From Otatea glauca (taxonomy: Eukaryota > Streptophyta > Magnoliopsida > Poales > Poaceae), in assembly GCA_036346275.1 (NCBI GenBank), contig CM070725.1:31124104-31188103 (forward strand): a stretch of DNA of 64,000 nt. The letters are read 5' to 3'. Positions within the stretch are counted from its first letter, which is position 1. Each line of letters starts with the position of its first letter. A program made the position numbers and the translations under genes. The notes beneath the pieces were generated by a model that was given only the letters and a program-made list of their open reading frames with translations, searched no databases and was not told the origin of the DNA. Below are positions 1-11,287 of the stretch, piece by piece.

Positions 1-315
1 AGATTAACCACCGCGGCAATTGCCTTGACTCGAAATCGTCATAGATATATCATTACTCTTTCTGAATTTTCTTCCATCACGACCTCCATGGGTCGTCGGA
101 GTGCCTGGCTAGCTGTACATGTGAAACCGAGTTGAATAGGATGAGTGCGTGTTTTTATATAAATGTATGTCTCGTTGAATTGTTATATATGCATGCTTTC
201 GACCAGCCGGACCAATTGGAATTTTCAAATAACCTCATAAATTCGATCGGAAATAGTGGCAGTATAGTGTGGTTAAAGAGAAATAGCTAATGCATGCTGT
301 TCTGTTATTTATAAC
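1..315. other. Left flank of the CACTA element
   Basis: This is non-coding sequence outside the left end of the CACTA transposon. I see no gene, RNA or recognisable repeat in it. The three bases before the CACTA terminus are AAC. They would be the 3-bp target duplication, but the right end of the transposon is not recognisable, so this cannot be confirmed. Confidence 0.5.
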
Positions 316-346
316 CACTACCACAAAACAGCACATAGGTGACGCC
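316..346 (+). repeat. Left terminal inverted repeat of the CACTA element
   Basis: The sequence begins CACTACCACAAAACAGCACA and continues GGTGACGCC-like, matching the usual CACTA-N-AAAA...GTGACG layout of plant CACTA termini. The transposase is expected to cut at the outer C. The matching right terminus is not visible. Confidence 0.7.
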
Positions 347-680
347 TTATTTATGACGGTTCTTTTGAAACCGTCATAAATACACTTATCTATGACGGTT
401 CTAAAGTTGAAAATGGCGGGAAGATTATTTATGGCGGTTTGCCTTTAGAACCATCACAAATAACTGATTATTTGTGGCGGTTTTTCTTCGAAACCGTCAC
501 AAATAATCTTGGGACTATTTGTGGCGGTTTTTGGATGGAAAACCGTCACTAATAATCTGTGGCGGTTTTAGGAAAACCGCTACTGATAATATTAGTATTT
601 ATGGTGGTTTTTTTGTTACAACTGCCACTAATATTATTATCTTTGGCGGTTTTAATTAAAAACCACCACAAATAATACTC
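347..680 (+). repeat. Left sub-terminal repeats of the CACTA element
   Basis: Short direct and inverted copies of a motif around TTATTTGTGGCGGTTTT and its complement AAAACCGTCACAAATAA fill this stretch, at least eight in alternating orientation. In En/Spm such arrays are binding sites for the TnpA-type protein that brings the ends together; assigning that role here is inference. The related array at the other end is at 43620-43832. Confidence 0.8.
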
Positions 681-1586
681 CTGTAAGTACCCCCTGCAGC
701 CACGCCATGGTCATCTTCCTCCCCGAGTCAAAACAGGGACCAGCTGATTTCATATTTCGTTTTGCAAAGATTTTTGTGCTTCTACTTCCTGTAATTGTTC
801 TAAGGTGTGTGATTTGTTCTCCTCTCTTCATTTGTACTGATGTCGTTGCAATTTAATGCTTAGAGCTAGTATAATTAAGGTTTAGATGCAAGGTTTAGAT
901 TTAGTCTGTTTTTATTTACCTAGCATTTTGTGGATGATGAATTTATTATCTTGCTCCATTAGATTAAGTTGTCTACCTTTTTTATATGATTAAATATGAT
1001 CAAATATATATGCAATTTAATTAATTAAGATTATTGGCTATTATAAAAAAAATTAGTTAATATGGTAGATGGGTAATCTTGAAATTGGCTTGTATTTTCA
1101 AATGATGAGTATATTATGTTGCTCATTCGGAGGTTAAATTTAATTTTGGCTAGGTATAAGCATATATGAAAATGAAGTACATAAGATTCGTTTTTAATTA
1201 CCATTAGCGTGTGCTTATACATCTTGCTCCATTAGTGGCTATTGTTAGCCAATTTTTATGAAGTGTATATCAAATTTATTTAATTACGATTATTGAATAT
1301 TAATAAAAATTAAAATTTAGCTAATATGGTAAATGGGTAATCATTAAGCTTGCTTGCATTTAGAGATAATGAATTTATTATCTAGCACTTTCAGAGGATA
1401 AATTTAATTTTGGCTAGGTATGAGCACATATAAAAATTAAGTAAATAATATTTGTTTTGTTATTACCATTAATTTTTTACCATTAGTGTGTGCATATACA
1501 TCTTGCTCCATTAGTGGCTATTGTTAGCCAATTTTAATTAATATTATTTGATATGAATAATTGATTACATTAATTAATTATTGTAG
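681..1586 (+). other. CACTA 5' leader/intron region, AT-rich
   Basis: No coding sequence is seen between the sub-terminal repeats and the first transposase exon. The region is AT-rich and largely a tandem duplication of about 260 bp (see 1012-1545). TTGTAG sits just before the ATG at 1587 and could be a splice acceptor, so this may be a 5' UTR intron. Confidence 0.5.
1012..1545 (+). repeat. Two-copy tandem duplication, about 260 bp per unit
   Basis: The block from about 1012 to 1268 is repeated, diverged, from about 1270 to 1545. Shared landmarks are TAATATGGTAGATGGGTAAT / TAATATGGTAAATGGGTAAT, TTTAATTTTGGCTAGGTAT, and TACATCTTGCTCCATTAGTG followed by GCTATTGTTAGCCAATTTT. It lies in the non-coding leader of the CACTA transposase gene. 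Confidence 0.75.
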
Positions 1587-4099
1587 ATGGACCGGAGTTG
1601 GATGTACAATACGAACCGTTACAGCCGAGAATACATCGATGGCGTTTCTTCTTTTCTAAGAGCCGCCGAGGAGAACAGCTTGCAAAAGAAAATGAAGTAC
1701 ATACATTGTCCATGCATTGATTGCAAGAATGAGAAGATGTTTTTAGACAAAGACCATATCCACTTGTACTTGATTCGGAGGGGTTTTGTACCTGGCTATA
1801 CAAGTTGGATAAGGCACAACGAAGAGGAGATAATTCTTCAATGTGTTAACGTTGATGACGACGGAGCCGGCAATATGGCAGATGACATCAATTATGGATC
1901 CGATGAGGATAGGTTGGTTGTCGATGATGACAATAATTTGACTCGAATGTTGCATGATGCAGAAGAGAACTACACTAGTCAGAGAGTTTAATCAATTCAA
2001 GGGTTTGATGGAGGACTAGGAGAAACCTTTATTCCCGGGTTGCAAGGAGGAATACAAAGAGTTACACACCGTGCTTTCACTGCTGAAATTGAAGGCAGGC
2101 AATGGTTGGTTGGACAAGAGTTTCACGGCGTTGTTACATCTCTTAGCAGACATGCTTCCAGAGGGAAACGTGTTGCCTAAAACCACGTATCTAGCTAAGA
2201 AGGTTGTATGTCCTTTGGGATTGGAAGTAGAAAGAATACATGCATGTCAAAACGACTGTATACTATATCGCAAAGACTATGCAAACAGGCATGTATGTTT
2301 GGTGTGCAAAGCATCACGATACAAGCGTAAGGGCGATGACAGCAAAGGTATCGAGGTGAAGAAAGGAGCTCCGCTAAAGTGGTGTGGTATTTGCTAGTAA
2401 TAACTCGTTTGAAGCATTTATTTGGAAACAAAAAGCACGCCAAATTGATGCGATGGCACTCGGAAGAGCGTAAGAGGGATAGAAAACTGAGACACCCTGC
2501 TGATTCTGTCCAGTGGAGAAACATCAATAGGCTTTTCAGGGAGAACATTGGAAATGAACCGAGGAATGTAAGGTTTGGCTTGAGTACGGATGGAATGAAT
2601 CCTTTTGATAATATGAGCAGCATTCATAGCACTTGGCCCGTGACTCTCTGTATCTAGAACCTTCCTCCTTGGCTGTATATGAAACGAAAGTACATTATGA
2701 TGTCGCTGCTTATCCAAGGGCCGAGACAACCTGGCAATGATATTGCTGTATACCTACAACCTTTGGTGGAAGATCTTGTGAAATTGTGGAACGAAGGTGT
2801 ACAGGTATGGAACGAGTACAAACGGGAGTACTTCACTCTACGTGCATTGTTGTTCTGCACCATCAATGATTTACCTACCCTTGGTAACCTGTCCGGCCGT
2901 ACTATAAAAGGAGCCAAAGCATGCCCCCAGTGCCTGGATGAAACCGCTAATGTGTGGCTCAACAACTCGAGGAAAACAGTGTACATGCGTCACTGTAGGT
3001 TCCTTCGCAGGAATCATCCATACCACAATATGAAGAAACAATTTGATGGGACAAAGGAGGACGGTTTAGCTCCAAGGCCTCTTCGTGGGGAAGAGGTTTA
3101 TGATATGGTTAAGGATCTTAATGTTGTACTTGGAAAGGGGAGACTGATAATTCATCGAGGTCCCATACTGAGAAGAGCACGTGGAAGAAGAGATCCATAT
3201 TTTGGGACTTGCCCTATTGGAAGGACTTAGAAGTTCGACACTGCATTGACGTCATGCATGTAGAGAAGAATGTACGTGACATCATGCTTGGTCTTTTACT
3301 GAATATTCCTACCAAAACAAAGGATGGACTGAAGGCAAGAAGGGATCTGTAAGATATGAAAATCAAAGCCGAGCTACATCCTCAAGACACCAGGAAAGGC
3401 CAACTTTACCTTCTCCCAGCTTACTACACCCTGTCTAAGAAAGAGAAAACTGACCTCTGCAAGTGCTTGCATGGTGTTAAAGTTCCGTCTGGTTACTTGG
3501 CAAACATCAAGAAACTGGTGTCGATGAAAGATTTGAAGTTAACTGGCATGAAGTCTCATGATTGTCATGTGATGTTGACACAAATGCTACCAATTGCAAT
3601 TAGAGGTATTTTACGTGACAAGGTCCGAGAGGCAATCATGAGGTTGTGTTTCTTCTTTAACGCGATTTCATAGAAGTTCATCGATCCCGTTGGACTTTAT
3701 GAACTACAGTCTGATGTGGTCCAATCTCTGTGCCTGCTAGAGATGTACTTTCCTCCATCATTTTTTGATATCATGGTTTATCTCATTGTTCACCTTGTGA
3801 ATGAGATAAATATTTGCGGCCCTGTATTCCTACATCAGATGTACCCGTTCGAAAGGTATATGTGTGTTTAGAAGAAATATGTACGTAATCGATCTCTACC
3901 GGAAGGCTCCATTGTAGAAGGTTACGCAACCGAGGTGGTTCTTGAGTTTCGCGTTGATTACATGGACGAGGTCGAGCTAGTAGGAGTGACTGTATCTCGC
4001 CATGTGGGTGGGCTAACTGGGAAAGGTGTAATAGGAAAGAAATCTACAAATTCTGACGATCATGTTTTGTTCGAACAGGCCCATTTCACGGTCTTTTAG
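1587..4099 (+). pseudogene. TnpD-type CACTA transposase (Transpos_assoc, Transposase_21, DUF4218)
   Basis: This is the catalytic transposase of the CACTA element. The N-terminus opens MDRSWMYNTNRYSREYIDGV and carries the CPCIDC cysteine motif of the transposase-associated domain (1587-1991). Transposase_21 follows at about 2071-3350, with HACQNDCILYRKDY, STDGMNPF and HCIDVMHVEKNV; the acidic residues of the last two are likely catalytic. DUF4218 lies at about 3356-4099 (PAYYTLSKKEK, GLYELQSDV, EMYFPPSFFDIM). The frame is broken by a shift near 1983, a TAG soon after, stops near 2397, 2657 and 3230, a TAA at about 3351 and TAG codons at about 3671 and 3870. All domain blocks are present in order, so this is a decayed full-length copy rather than a fragment. 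Confidence 0.88.
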
Positions 4100-4751
4100 G
4101 TAATTAATATTATATCTTTTAGGTTTGATAGATATATTTTTGTAATTAATATTATATCTTTTAAGTTTAATAGATATATTACAATAAGGGCTGGTGGTTA
4201 AAATTGTGTTTTGTAGTTTGTCACACCTATTTGTGATTGAAAATAAATGACCTCTATTCTAGATTGCATATTATAAATATTACTTCTGGAGACCTCAAAT
4301 TGATATGTACGTCATATCGAAATCACATGTTTATATTATTGATTATGAGCTCCTGGACTATGGGCTAAATCATTCCCTGTTGACCTAGCCTGCCTCCTGT
4401 TTTTGCCCAGCCTTCTGACCTCTCCCCTTTTCTTGCCCTGCCTTCTGACCTCTCTCCTTTTCTTGCCCTCCCTTCTGACCTCTCTAATCATCTTTCCTTG
4501 CCCTGCCTTCTGACCTCTCTCCTCCCTTTGCATGTTGCCATCTTGACAACACACATCAATCTTCTTCTTCCTTGCACGACAAGACCGCCATGGAGATAGA
4601 GTTCCTTGTAGTGTAGTTCCTTGTATGTGGTGATTGCCTCAACCTATGTATGAATATTCTTTCAAGTCGATTGGTCAGTTATGAACTTATGATTATTTCC
4701 ATCGCACTTATGATTTTTGACCAACAACAACATTTCAATCCTGAGCCTATA
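4100..4751 (+). other. Intergenic region between the two CACTA genes
   Basis: AT-rich sequence (4100-4340, containing a short repeated ATTAATATTATATCTTTTA block) is followed by a CT-rich minisatellite (4411-4529) and a short leader. No gene is supported. The next gene may begin a little upstream of the ATG chosen at 4752, since the same frame is open from 4650. Confidence 0.5.
4411..4529 (+). repeat. Minisatellite, about 30-bp unit, four copies
   Basis: Units begin with CCTTCTGACCTCTC at 4411, 4441, 4471 and 4505, usually followed by CTTTTCTTGCCCT. The third unit has a 4-bp insertion. It lies between the two CACTA genes. An apparent Arg/Lys-rich protein on the minus strand here is only the translation of the repeat. 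Confidence 0.9.
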
Positions 4752-5937
4752 ATGGAGGAGACTTTGAATCCAAGCTCGAGCCATTATCTGAACATCGAGC
4801 CAGTCACTAAAGTTGCCGAGGTCTCCACCGCTGCAGTAGATGATGCTCCCGCTGCAAGATGTCGAGGCCGAGGAAAAACTAAGAAGCCTGAAGGCCGGTA
4901 TACCATCTCGGAGGTGTCAGATTTTGGGGCCCCTGTTGCACCACAAAAGTCAGTAGCAAAGTACAGGTCAACATGCGGGTACATCGTAAGGGATAAAGTG
5001 CCAATCACCTATTTGGATTGGCACGAAGTGCCCCCCGCCACCAAAGAGGATCTATGGACAGAGCTGAAAGAAACGTTTGAATTCCCCGAAGGAGCCGAAG
5101 AGCTCGTGCTTCGCGATGCGCTGATGACCATGGATGCGGCATGGAGGAACTTCAAGACGAGGCTGAATACAAACTATGTGAAGAAAAACCAGTCAGCCAT
5201 CAGAGACTACCTGAAATTAGAGCCATATTGGGATGAGTTTGTGGCGATGAACCAAGATGAAGCGGCAATGAAGTCCAATGAGGACCACATAAACATCGCA
5301 AGGAAGAATACTCACCCCCGCAGGCTAGGCACGAGTGGGTACGCTGGTAAAATTCCTCAATGGGAGAGGCAGGAATTAGATACGGTCCGATTGACTGGCG
5401 CAAGTCCCTTGACTGGACTACCAGACCGAGTCAAGCATTACGTGCTAGCGAGGGCATCTATCATGTCTGGTGGGACCCTATCATTTAGAAGCAGCGATGA
5501 TGAAGTAATGTCACAAAGAGTTCAGCAGCTGCACGCCGAGTCCAGCCAAGGAAATTTCCACCTAGATAGGGAGAAAGACGAACTAACGGCGGCCCTGGGA
5601 AACAAAGAGCACCATGGTCGGACATGAGGAGTTGGAGTCAAGGTTCCCTAGAAGATGGAATTCCCAGAGCACAGAGACTCTTATAGGAGTCGGAAGAGAG
5701 TCAAAGAAGAGCATGCCACAAACAAAGAGGAAAAGATGAAGGAAATGGTTCTTCGAGAACTACAAGGCACCATACAAGAACAAGTTCAAGAACAAGTACA
5801 AGAAGCCATGTGCCAGTTGCAAGTCCACAACGTTCTCTCCAGCCTTACGAATCATCGAGCAGTTGCGCGTCCACGCCATTGGTAGAACCAGATAACACCC
5901 AATATGCTATGGACGAAATTCAAGACCCCACACCTTG
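4752..5937 (+). pseudogene. CACTA second gene, 5' part (Transposase_24 domain)
   Basis: This is the N-terminal part of the second CACTA protein, related to Ptta/En/Spm Transposase_24 proteins and probably the DNA-binding accessory transposase. The ATG at 4752 gives MEETLNPSSS. The conserved region (about 4970-5520) includes YLDWHEVP, ATKEDLWTELKETFEFP, KTRLNTNYVKK, LEPYWDEFV and LGTSGYAGKIPQWE. A Glu/Gln-rich stretch with EQVQEQVQEA near 5780-5810 is probably coiled coil. Stops at 5625 and 5883 and a frame change before 5909 show decay. The coding sequence is cut at codons for DPTPC by the solo LTR at 5938 and resumes at 9577 in the expected frame. Confidence 0.83.
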
Positions 5938-8900
5938 TGTAACACCCTAAATTTTGCTCTAATTTAAATTTTAGAATATTTCTGATTTTTGAGAATTTTT
6001 GGGAATTTATTAAAATTTAATTGGATTTATTTGATATTTGACTTTCTTGAATTCAATCAAATTCACGTAAAAGTTTATGGAAAGTTTGGTTAGAAATATT
6101 TTATTTGGGTTCTAAATGTTCCAAAATATTTTTCAGAATTTTTCTGAAATTTTCCGGGTATTTTTACTATTTATCCTGGCTTTGTTTAATTATCGGAATT
6201 ATTTTAACTCGAAAATATTTTAAATCCGAGGAATAGTGTTTGGGCCAAAATCTTCGGTTCGGCCCAACACTATGCATCAGCCCAGCCGCCTCGCCAGCCC
6301 GCGCAGCTCAGCACGTCGAAACCCTAGCGCCGCCCCAGCCGAACCGTTCGATCTTGATCGAACGCTTGTGCGTGTTCCATGTCGTTTCGCGATGCGAGCC
6401 ATTCGATCCAATCCGCACGGACGCTCGGGATTGCGCCACGTCGCCGCCGATCATTTTCGGTAACGCCGCCGCCGTATGTTACGGCCGGAGATTCCGCGCG
6501 CCATTACCGCCGGCGTGTTAATGCTTCCTCTTTATTACCGGACGCGCTGCGTAGAGCACTTCCTTCCGCGCATTTTGCCCCATCTCTCCTTCACCGAGAC
6601 GCACTGTCGCAGTCGCGCGAGCTCGCCGTAGTTCCGAGGCATTTCCGCCGTCTTTGCGCCGCCATCGTTCACTTTCTGTTGTGCCTGAGGTCACTGCCGA
6701 GTTGCTCGTGCCGAGACGCTTCAGCCGCGCCACTTCGTGTCGCCGGAGAAGCCCCGGAACGCCAACGCCGCGTCGTATTCTTCCTCTCCGGCAAGATCTG
6801 CGCCGCCGTGACATCGCCGCTAGCCCGAGCTTTGCCCATCGTCCGATCGTCGCCTAACGCTCCAGATTCGGCCACGTCGTCATTTAAACAGTAAACTCCA
6901 TCTTCACCTTGCAGCCGTCAGATTTATTCAACGGTCTAGATTACATTGTATAGAACCATGTTGATTCAATCTCAGTCGTTAGATCTGGATCGTAGCGTGT
7001 TTATTTTGCCGCGTCGCATAAGTACTGTAGCCGTCGGATGCGTGACGGTCGTCTTGGATCGTGCCGCGTGTCGTGTCCGCAGTGAGCCAATCGTCTTGGT
7101 TCATCTCGGCCGTCCATTTTGAACCGAGCGGACGAGATCGCACCGCTTATCGAGCCAGTCCCGTGTTGACGCGTGTTGCGTAGAAATCGAGGAGTCAGCG
7201 TCGCCGTGTCTGTCGACGTCGCCCGATTAATCGTGGCCGTCCGATCGGGATCCAATGGTCACGGTGGAGCCACGTGTTGGTGCTGATAGATCTGATCTCA
7301 GTCGTTCTTTTTAAATCGGACGAATAAGATTGAATTAATTCTTGGCTAACTGTGTTGCGCCGCGTGTCGCCATAGGATTGGTCCAGCTGTCGCGCTAACG
7401 TCAGTGCTTGCGTCACTTGGCGCACGGGCACAGTTCCGCTAGTCCACGGTGGACCAGAGCCGAACCGTGGACCCAGTCCATAGACCAGAGCGACGTGGTA
7501 GCCTCTGGGCGTGCCACGTGTCATGCTGACGTCATCGCTGACGTCATAAATATTTTTATATATAAAAATATTTCGGCCGAAATTCTTTTCTGTGCTAACG
7601 TCATCATGATGCAATGCTGACATCATAAATGCGAATTTTCAGTATAAAAATAATTTGGAAAAATCGGATTTCTTAATTTCTGTATTTTCAGATTTTATTC
7701 AAACTTCAAATGACTATAACTTTCGCACTTTAACTCGGATTTGGGTGATTCAAATTTATAAAAATTCATAAAAATGTGATCTATTTAATGATGAATTTTA
7801 TTTGAATTTTTGAGGTCATCTAGTCTTCTGTATTAGCTATTTTTACATATCTTGTTTGTACGCGTAGACGCGAATTTGCCGGAAAGTTTCGAGGAAGAAT
7901 TCGTCGCTCAAGACCAAGCTTCAGAACACGACCAGCAACTCTTTGAAGGCAAGTGATGCTTTGATTATTTTGATCCCAGCTTTTAAAATGTAATTTATGC
8001 TTTGAAATTATGCATGCTTATTTATTTAAAATGAATGTAATTTAAATTGGGATAATGTAGTTAATCAACCCATCCTGTTAGGACACCATGAAATTATTAA
8101 TTGTATGCCCTAAATCATTGTCACCCTAAGTTTGTTTGTACTGGTTGGACAATAATATGATGCCAACACGGGAGGCTAGACCGTGAGTAGATGCTTAGCC
8201 TTCCAATGAGTCATGAATGATCCTTCGGAAAAATGCTACAATATTGACTAATGGAATATTGAATGTATTTTGAAAGTGGTGTGATGAAATTGAAGTATGG
8301 AGACCTGTGTGGTTCCATACCGATGTTGAGATATTGCTGGCATGTGTTGCACAATAATCAACTGGGTGGGAAATGATTTAGACTGGGGCAAGTGGTAAGA
8401 GGCTGTGTGCCTGGTGGGCCTGTGTGGCATTGGGTTGATAAGTGTTGTGAGTTTGTGTGCCACAATGGGCTGTGTGCCACCGTTGAGTGTTGGAAGTCTT
8501 GCCTTGGTAGTTAAGGACTTCACCTTGCAAGCCTTTGATCTGAGTCACCCGTACAACCACATGTCTGATATAGGACAGACCTAGTTGATTAGGGTTCTGA
8601 TATCTTTCCTCTGATACCTCGGGGTGACAGTGCACGGGGGTGTATCTGTACGGGGGAGCGTACCTGTGCTACGGCTTGGTGCCCATCCAACAGTGATTGG
8701 CCGGCCCTATACTTCGGCTCCGTGTGAGGGAAGTGATAGTGAAGGCAATACCGGAGAGGTTCTTTGGTTAAGGTAGAAGTTCCTAAAAAGCTTTGTTGCG
8801 GACAATCACCTGTGTGGTGAGCGGCTGTATCTTGTGGGTAAAGTGTACAACCTCTGCAGAGTGTCAAAACTATTCGAATAGCCGTGCTTATGGTATTGAG

Positions 8901-9576
8901 CATTGCTCGGGGATTACAGTCAAGGGGTAGATCTTCATAAAAAAAATGTGGAAAGGGTGGGTGTGTGCCAGTTTTGGAAAATGAACTGTTAAGGCTGTGT
9001 GCCGAGAATCTTCGAAGAAAAACCATTTGAAGAAATTAGTATTACTTATAACTATTCCACTGCTTTAATCTAATGAAGATATTGGTTTAAAAATGCTGCT
9101 TGATGCAAAAGAACCACTTAAGCCAATCCTTTGGAATAAGCTTTGCATATAGTAATAGCGAAGCATTCTGTGCATCACTTGTTGAGTGCCTTGTGTACTC
9201 ACCCCACCTTGCTTATCAACCCCAACATCAGTGGAGGAGTCTACACCAGCATGGGAGGAGGAGTACATCGAGGATACGAGCAACTAGGGGGCAAGCCCAG
9301 TCGGTTACCTGTGGCAAGATGAAGGCTTCCACGACTTTTATTTATGTTCCGCTGCTATTCCTTTTACTCTGAATAATGTAAGCCCTGCGTGGCTGATTAT
9401 ATGTAAGGAGACCATAAGGTCGTACAACTCGGTTTATATAAATGTTTGCACTATTTATTCTTGTATCGATGCGAATGTCTGTGGTGTGCAACCCTGTAAA
9501 GATGTGTGTGCTAGCGTGATCCTGGACTAGCACAGAATACACAGAGGGTCCGGATTTGCAGATTCGGGTCCCGACA
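5938..9576 (+). mobile_element. Solo LTR, 3.6 kb, copy 1 (TGTAACACCC family)
   Basis: The unit starts TGTAACACCCTAAATTTTG and ends GGGTCCCGACA, flanked by perfect 5-bp duplications CCTTG (5933-5937 and 9577-9581). Removing it rejoins the CACTA reading frame, so it is a single LTR left by recombination between the two LTRs of a full element. It has an AT-rich 5' end, a GC-rich middle (about 6230-7500, with an AAACCCTAGCGCC block), a promoter-like region near 7515-7650 and a long 3' part. Two further copies lie at 18498-22030 and 25493-29094. LTR length and TGTAACACCC start suggest a gypsy chromovirus such as the Del/Tekay group, but no internal domain is present to prove it. I see no coding sequence. 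Confidence 0.9.
7515..7650 (+). promoter_or_regulatory. LTR promoter: G-box, TGACGTCA palindromes, TATA box (copy 1)
   Basis: A G-box CACGTG (about 7515-7520) is followed by TGACGTCA at 7527-7534 and 7539-7546, mutated copies (AACGTCA, TGACATCA) near 7593-7622, and TATAAAAA at 7643-7650. TGACGTCA is the core of plant bZIP/TGA-factor sites. The layout is conserved in the other two copies, so it is probably the LTR core promoter; responsiveness to any signal is inference. Confidence 0.6.
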
Positions 9577-9746
9577 CCTTGCCAGCTCAATGTGCCCGTC
9601 ATGAACATATCCTTGCAAGATGGTATAGGAATAGCTTATCCATGCCAGGAAGTAGGTGTTCTACACAACTCCCCGATAGCGCCAGGTTTTGCAAAGGTCC
9701 AGGTGGACACAGTACTTCCACAGTTTGCGGACATCACGCTGGAATT
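9577..9746 (+). pseudogene. CACTA second gene, middle fragment
   Basis: After the solo LTR the CACTA protein resumes in frame with CQLNVPVMNISLQDG and continues to PQFADITLEF at 9746, where the copia-type LTR is inserted. GAATT (9742-9746) is duplicated at 40729-40733. The coding sequence resumes there with FPCNDEITTLGSAAHSF, which completes the conserved block ending in FIQWCKRDIIL. The fragment is only about 56 codons but is identified securely by continuity on both sides. Confidence 0.85.
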
Positions 9747-10089
9747 TTTTGAGGAACGCGGTATGCTACGCTAGCACAAATTTAAATTTCTACGGCATAA
9801 CCAGAAAGCTACTCGCAAGAAAGGGATCAAAGATTAGATTACCATTAGACGCGCAGTTGCGGAATCCTTCGTGTGTTGGTGTAGTGGATCGTCCATGCCG
9901 TGGATCATCCTCACGCAGATCATCCTCGCTGTGGTTCATCCTTACCACGCCGCAGCAACAGCAGCATCACCACAGCAGTCCACACGTCTCGGGATGGAGC
10001 GCCATGCGTCGGCGTGCAAGCACCGTGTCGCTCGGCAAGGGCAATGAGAGATGGAGGCTAGGGTTCTGGACGTGAACAACTTCTGTCAC

Positions 10090-10616
10090 TATCGACTTTT
10101 GTAGTTGGCAATAAAATTATGGGGCAGGCGTTAGATCTCAAACTCGAGGGTCACACAAGACAAGGGGTTAGACAGGTTCAGGCCCTCGACGATGGAGGTA
10201 ATACCCTAATCCTGTGTGCTGGGATTATATGGATCTCTTGGATCTAAGGATGCTCAAAGCGCAATGTGCTCTGGGCGATATGAGGTATGCTGTGCTCTAT
10301 GGCTTGATACTTGTTGTTGTCCGCCCTCTCCCTTATATAATGGGGGTGGTGCAGCTTACAGAGTCCTGATCGGTCTGGGAGATTCTGATCGGTTACAAGA
10401 TTCAAGTCGGTTACAAGATAGAGTTTACATCTTTATCTACCCTATTAACGACTCGGATTACAATCGTATCTTTTATATCTAAATACGTAGTCAACTGTCT
10501 ATAGGATATGCCCCCTTCCGTACGGTAGCTTGGCGTGGGGCTTATCCTTTGGGCCTATCTTCTCCTCAGGCGATGCTGGGCCGATCATGGAGATACCTAG
10601 TTTCATATATTCCACA
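10090..10616 (-). repeat. 3' LTR of element B
   Basis: On the minus strand it starts TGTGGAATATATGAAAC and ends near GTCGATA, where the last bases appear mutated from GTCGACA. It is 527 bp and pairs with 39214-39752. TTATATAA at about 10333-10340 is the minus-strand TATA region. Polypurine-like AGGGGCTAC precedes it in element orientation (10617-10625). Confidence 0.88.
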
Positions 10617-11171
10617 GTAGCCCCTGAGTGCTTCATGATCCGATTGCCACACCTCCAACTAGGTTTCAACTTGAATCATTGTTCTGAACTCCCTGTGTAA
10701 ACTTCCGACTGGTTTCTCCATTTGATTTAAAGGCTCCTTCTTGTAGCAATCAAATTATGAAGGACTCGAATATAACCCTTAATATTTGCTTCAACTGAGT
10801 ATAATCTTCTGTCGGATAGGTTTATTGCGAGCAGCCTTATGGACTTGACCCATATTTCAGATGGAGATTGGATACTTCTCCCCGCCCGAAGCGAAGCTTT
10901 TAACACCTTTTCTCTTCGTGGATAATCACTGGACAGTCTTCGAGGTCGTCTTGATTTTCTGTGTCAACTCATTTGCTGAAAAACTCCTTGGCTTTCGAAA
11001 CCATCTTAACTCTAAATCTCCTCGGCTTTTGATGTTTTCACATCCTCGCATTTACTTCAATCTTATCGTTTTGGCTATAAAAGGCGAACCAGCGCTCGTA
11101 GAATGCATTCCTTCACGCTTAGTTCTCCATATGTTTTGCTCTGAGCTCCACCTTTCTTTTGAGGGATCTCC
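10617..11171 (+). other. 3' internal end of element B, holding the antisense leader
   Basis: This is the non-coding strip between the 3' LTR of B and its small antisense ORF. It matches, diverged, the strip before the 3' LTR of A (29100-29492): both contain TTCGAGTCCTTCAT, CTTGCTACAAGAAG-like and CAATCGGATCATGAA in element orientation. The plus-strand promoter of the antisense unit is near its right end. Confidence 0.7.
11076..11083 (+). promoter_or_regulatory. TATA box of the antisense unit in element B
   Basis: GGCTATAAAAGGCG lies about 95 bases before the ATG of the small antisense ORF, a normal plant spacing once a transcription start about 30 bases downstream is allowed. The same GGCTATAAAAGGCG is found at the equivalent place in element A (minus strand, 29135-29142), although the surroundings have diverged. 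Confidence 0.6.
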
Positions 11172-11287
11172 ATGGCCAGCCAAGACTACGATCTTGCTAC
11201 GGAATGGGCGCTTTTCGACCTCGCCATGGCGGAGTGGGCGGAAGATAGGGCCGCCGCTCTCGACCGCATCGCCGTCGACACCCTCAT
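11172..11287 (+). pseudogene. Small antisense ORF of element B, 5' part
   Basis: It encodes MASQDYDLATEWALFDLAMA and onward, similar to the 64-residue antisense ORF of element A (25246-25440, MEDQDPELAELWESYELAMA). The shared pattern is LAMAE, acidic residues, DRIAV/DRVAI. Element A is inserted after the codons for DTL, and the reading frame continues at 30041 with EIFSAL. I recognise no known family. The likely fold is a short acidic helix bundle; function unknown. Confidence 0.55.

Noticed and set aside
345..680. Possible CRISPR-like alternating repeats
   Set aside because: The repeats alternate in orientation, vary in spacing and fit CACTA sub-terminal repeats in a plant genome; there are no spacers or cas genes.
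4336..4554. 72-residue Lys/Arg-rich minus-strand ORF
   Set aside because: It is the translation of the 30-bp CT-rich minisatellite at 4411-4529.
6236..6894. Overlapping Arg/Pro-rich ORFs on both strands in the GC-rich part of solo LTR copy 1 (and 18790-19505, 28129-28865)
   Set aside because: They are low-complexity products of GC-rich LTR sequence, not conserved in frame between the three LTR copies, and lie wholly inside the LTR.
9065..9372. Ser/Gln-rich ORFs repeated at 9065-9372, 21596-21903 and 25693-26003
   Set aside because: They recur because they lie in the same segment of the three LTR copies; no known domain, and both strands are equally open.
10216..10482. 88-residue plus-strand ORF, repeated at 39340-39606
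   Set aside because: Both lie in the LTRs of element B, antisense to element transcription; repeated only because the LTRs are copies.
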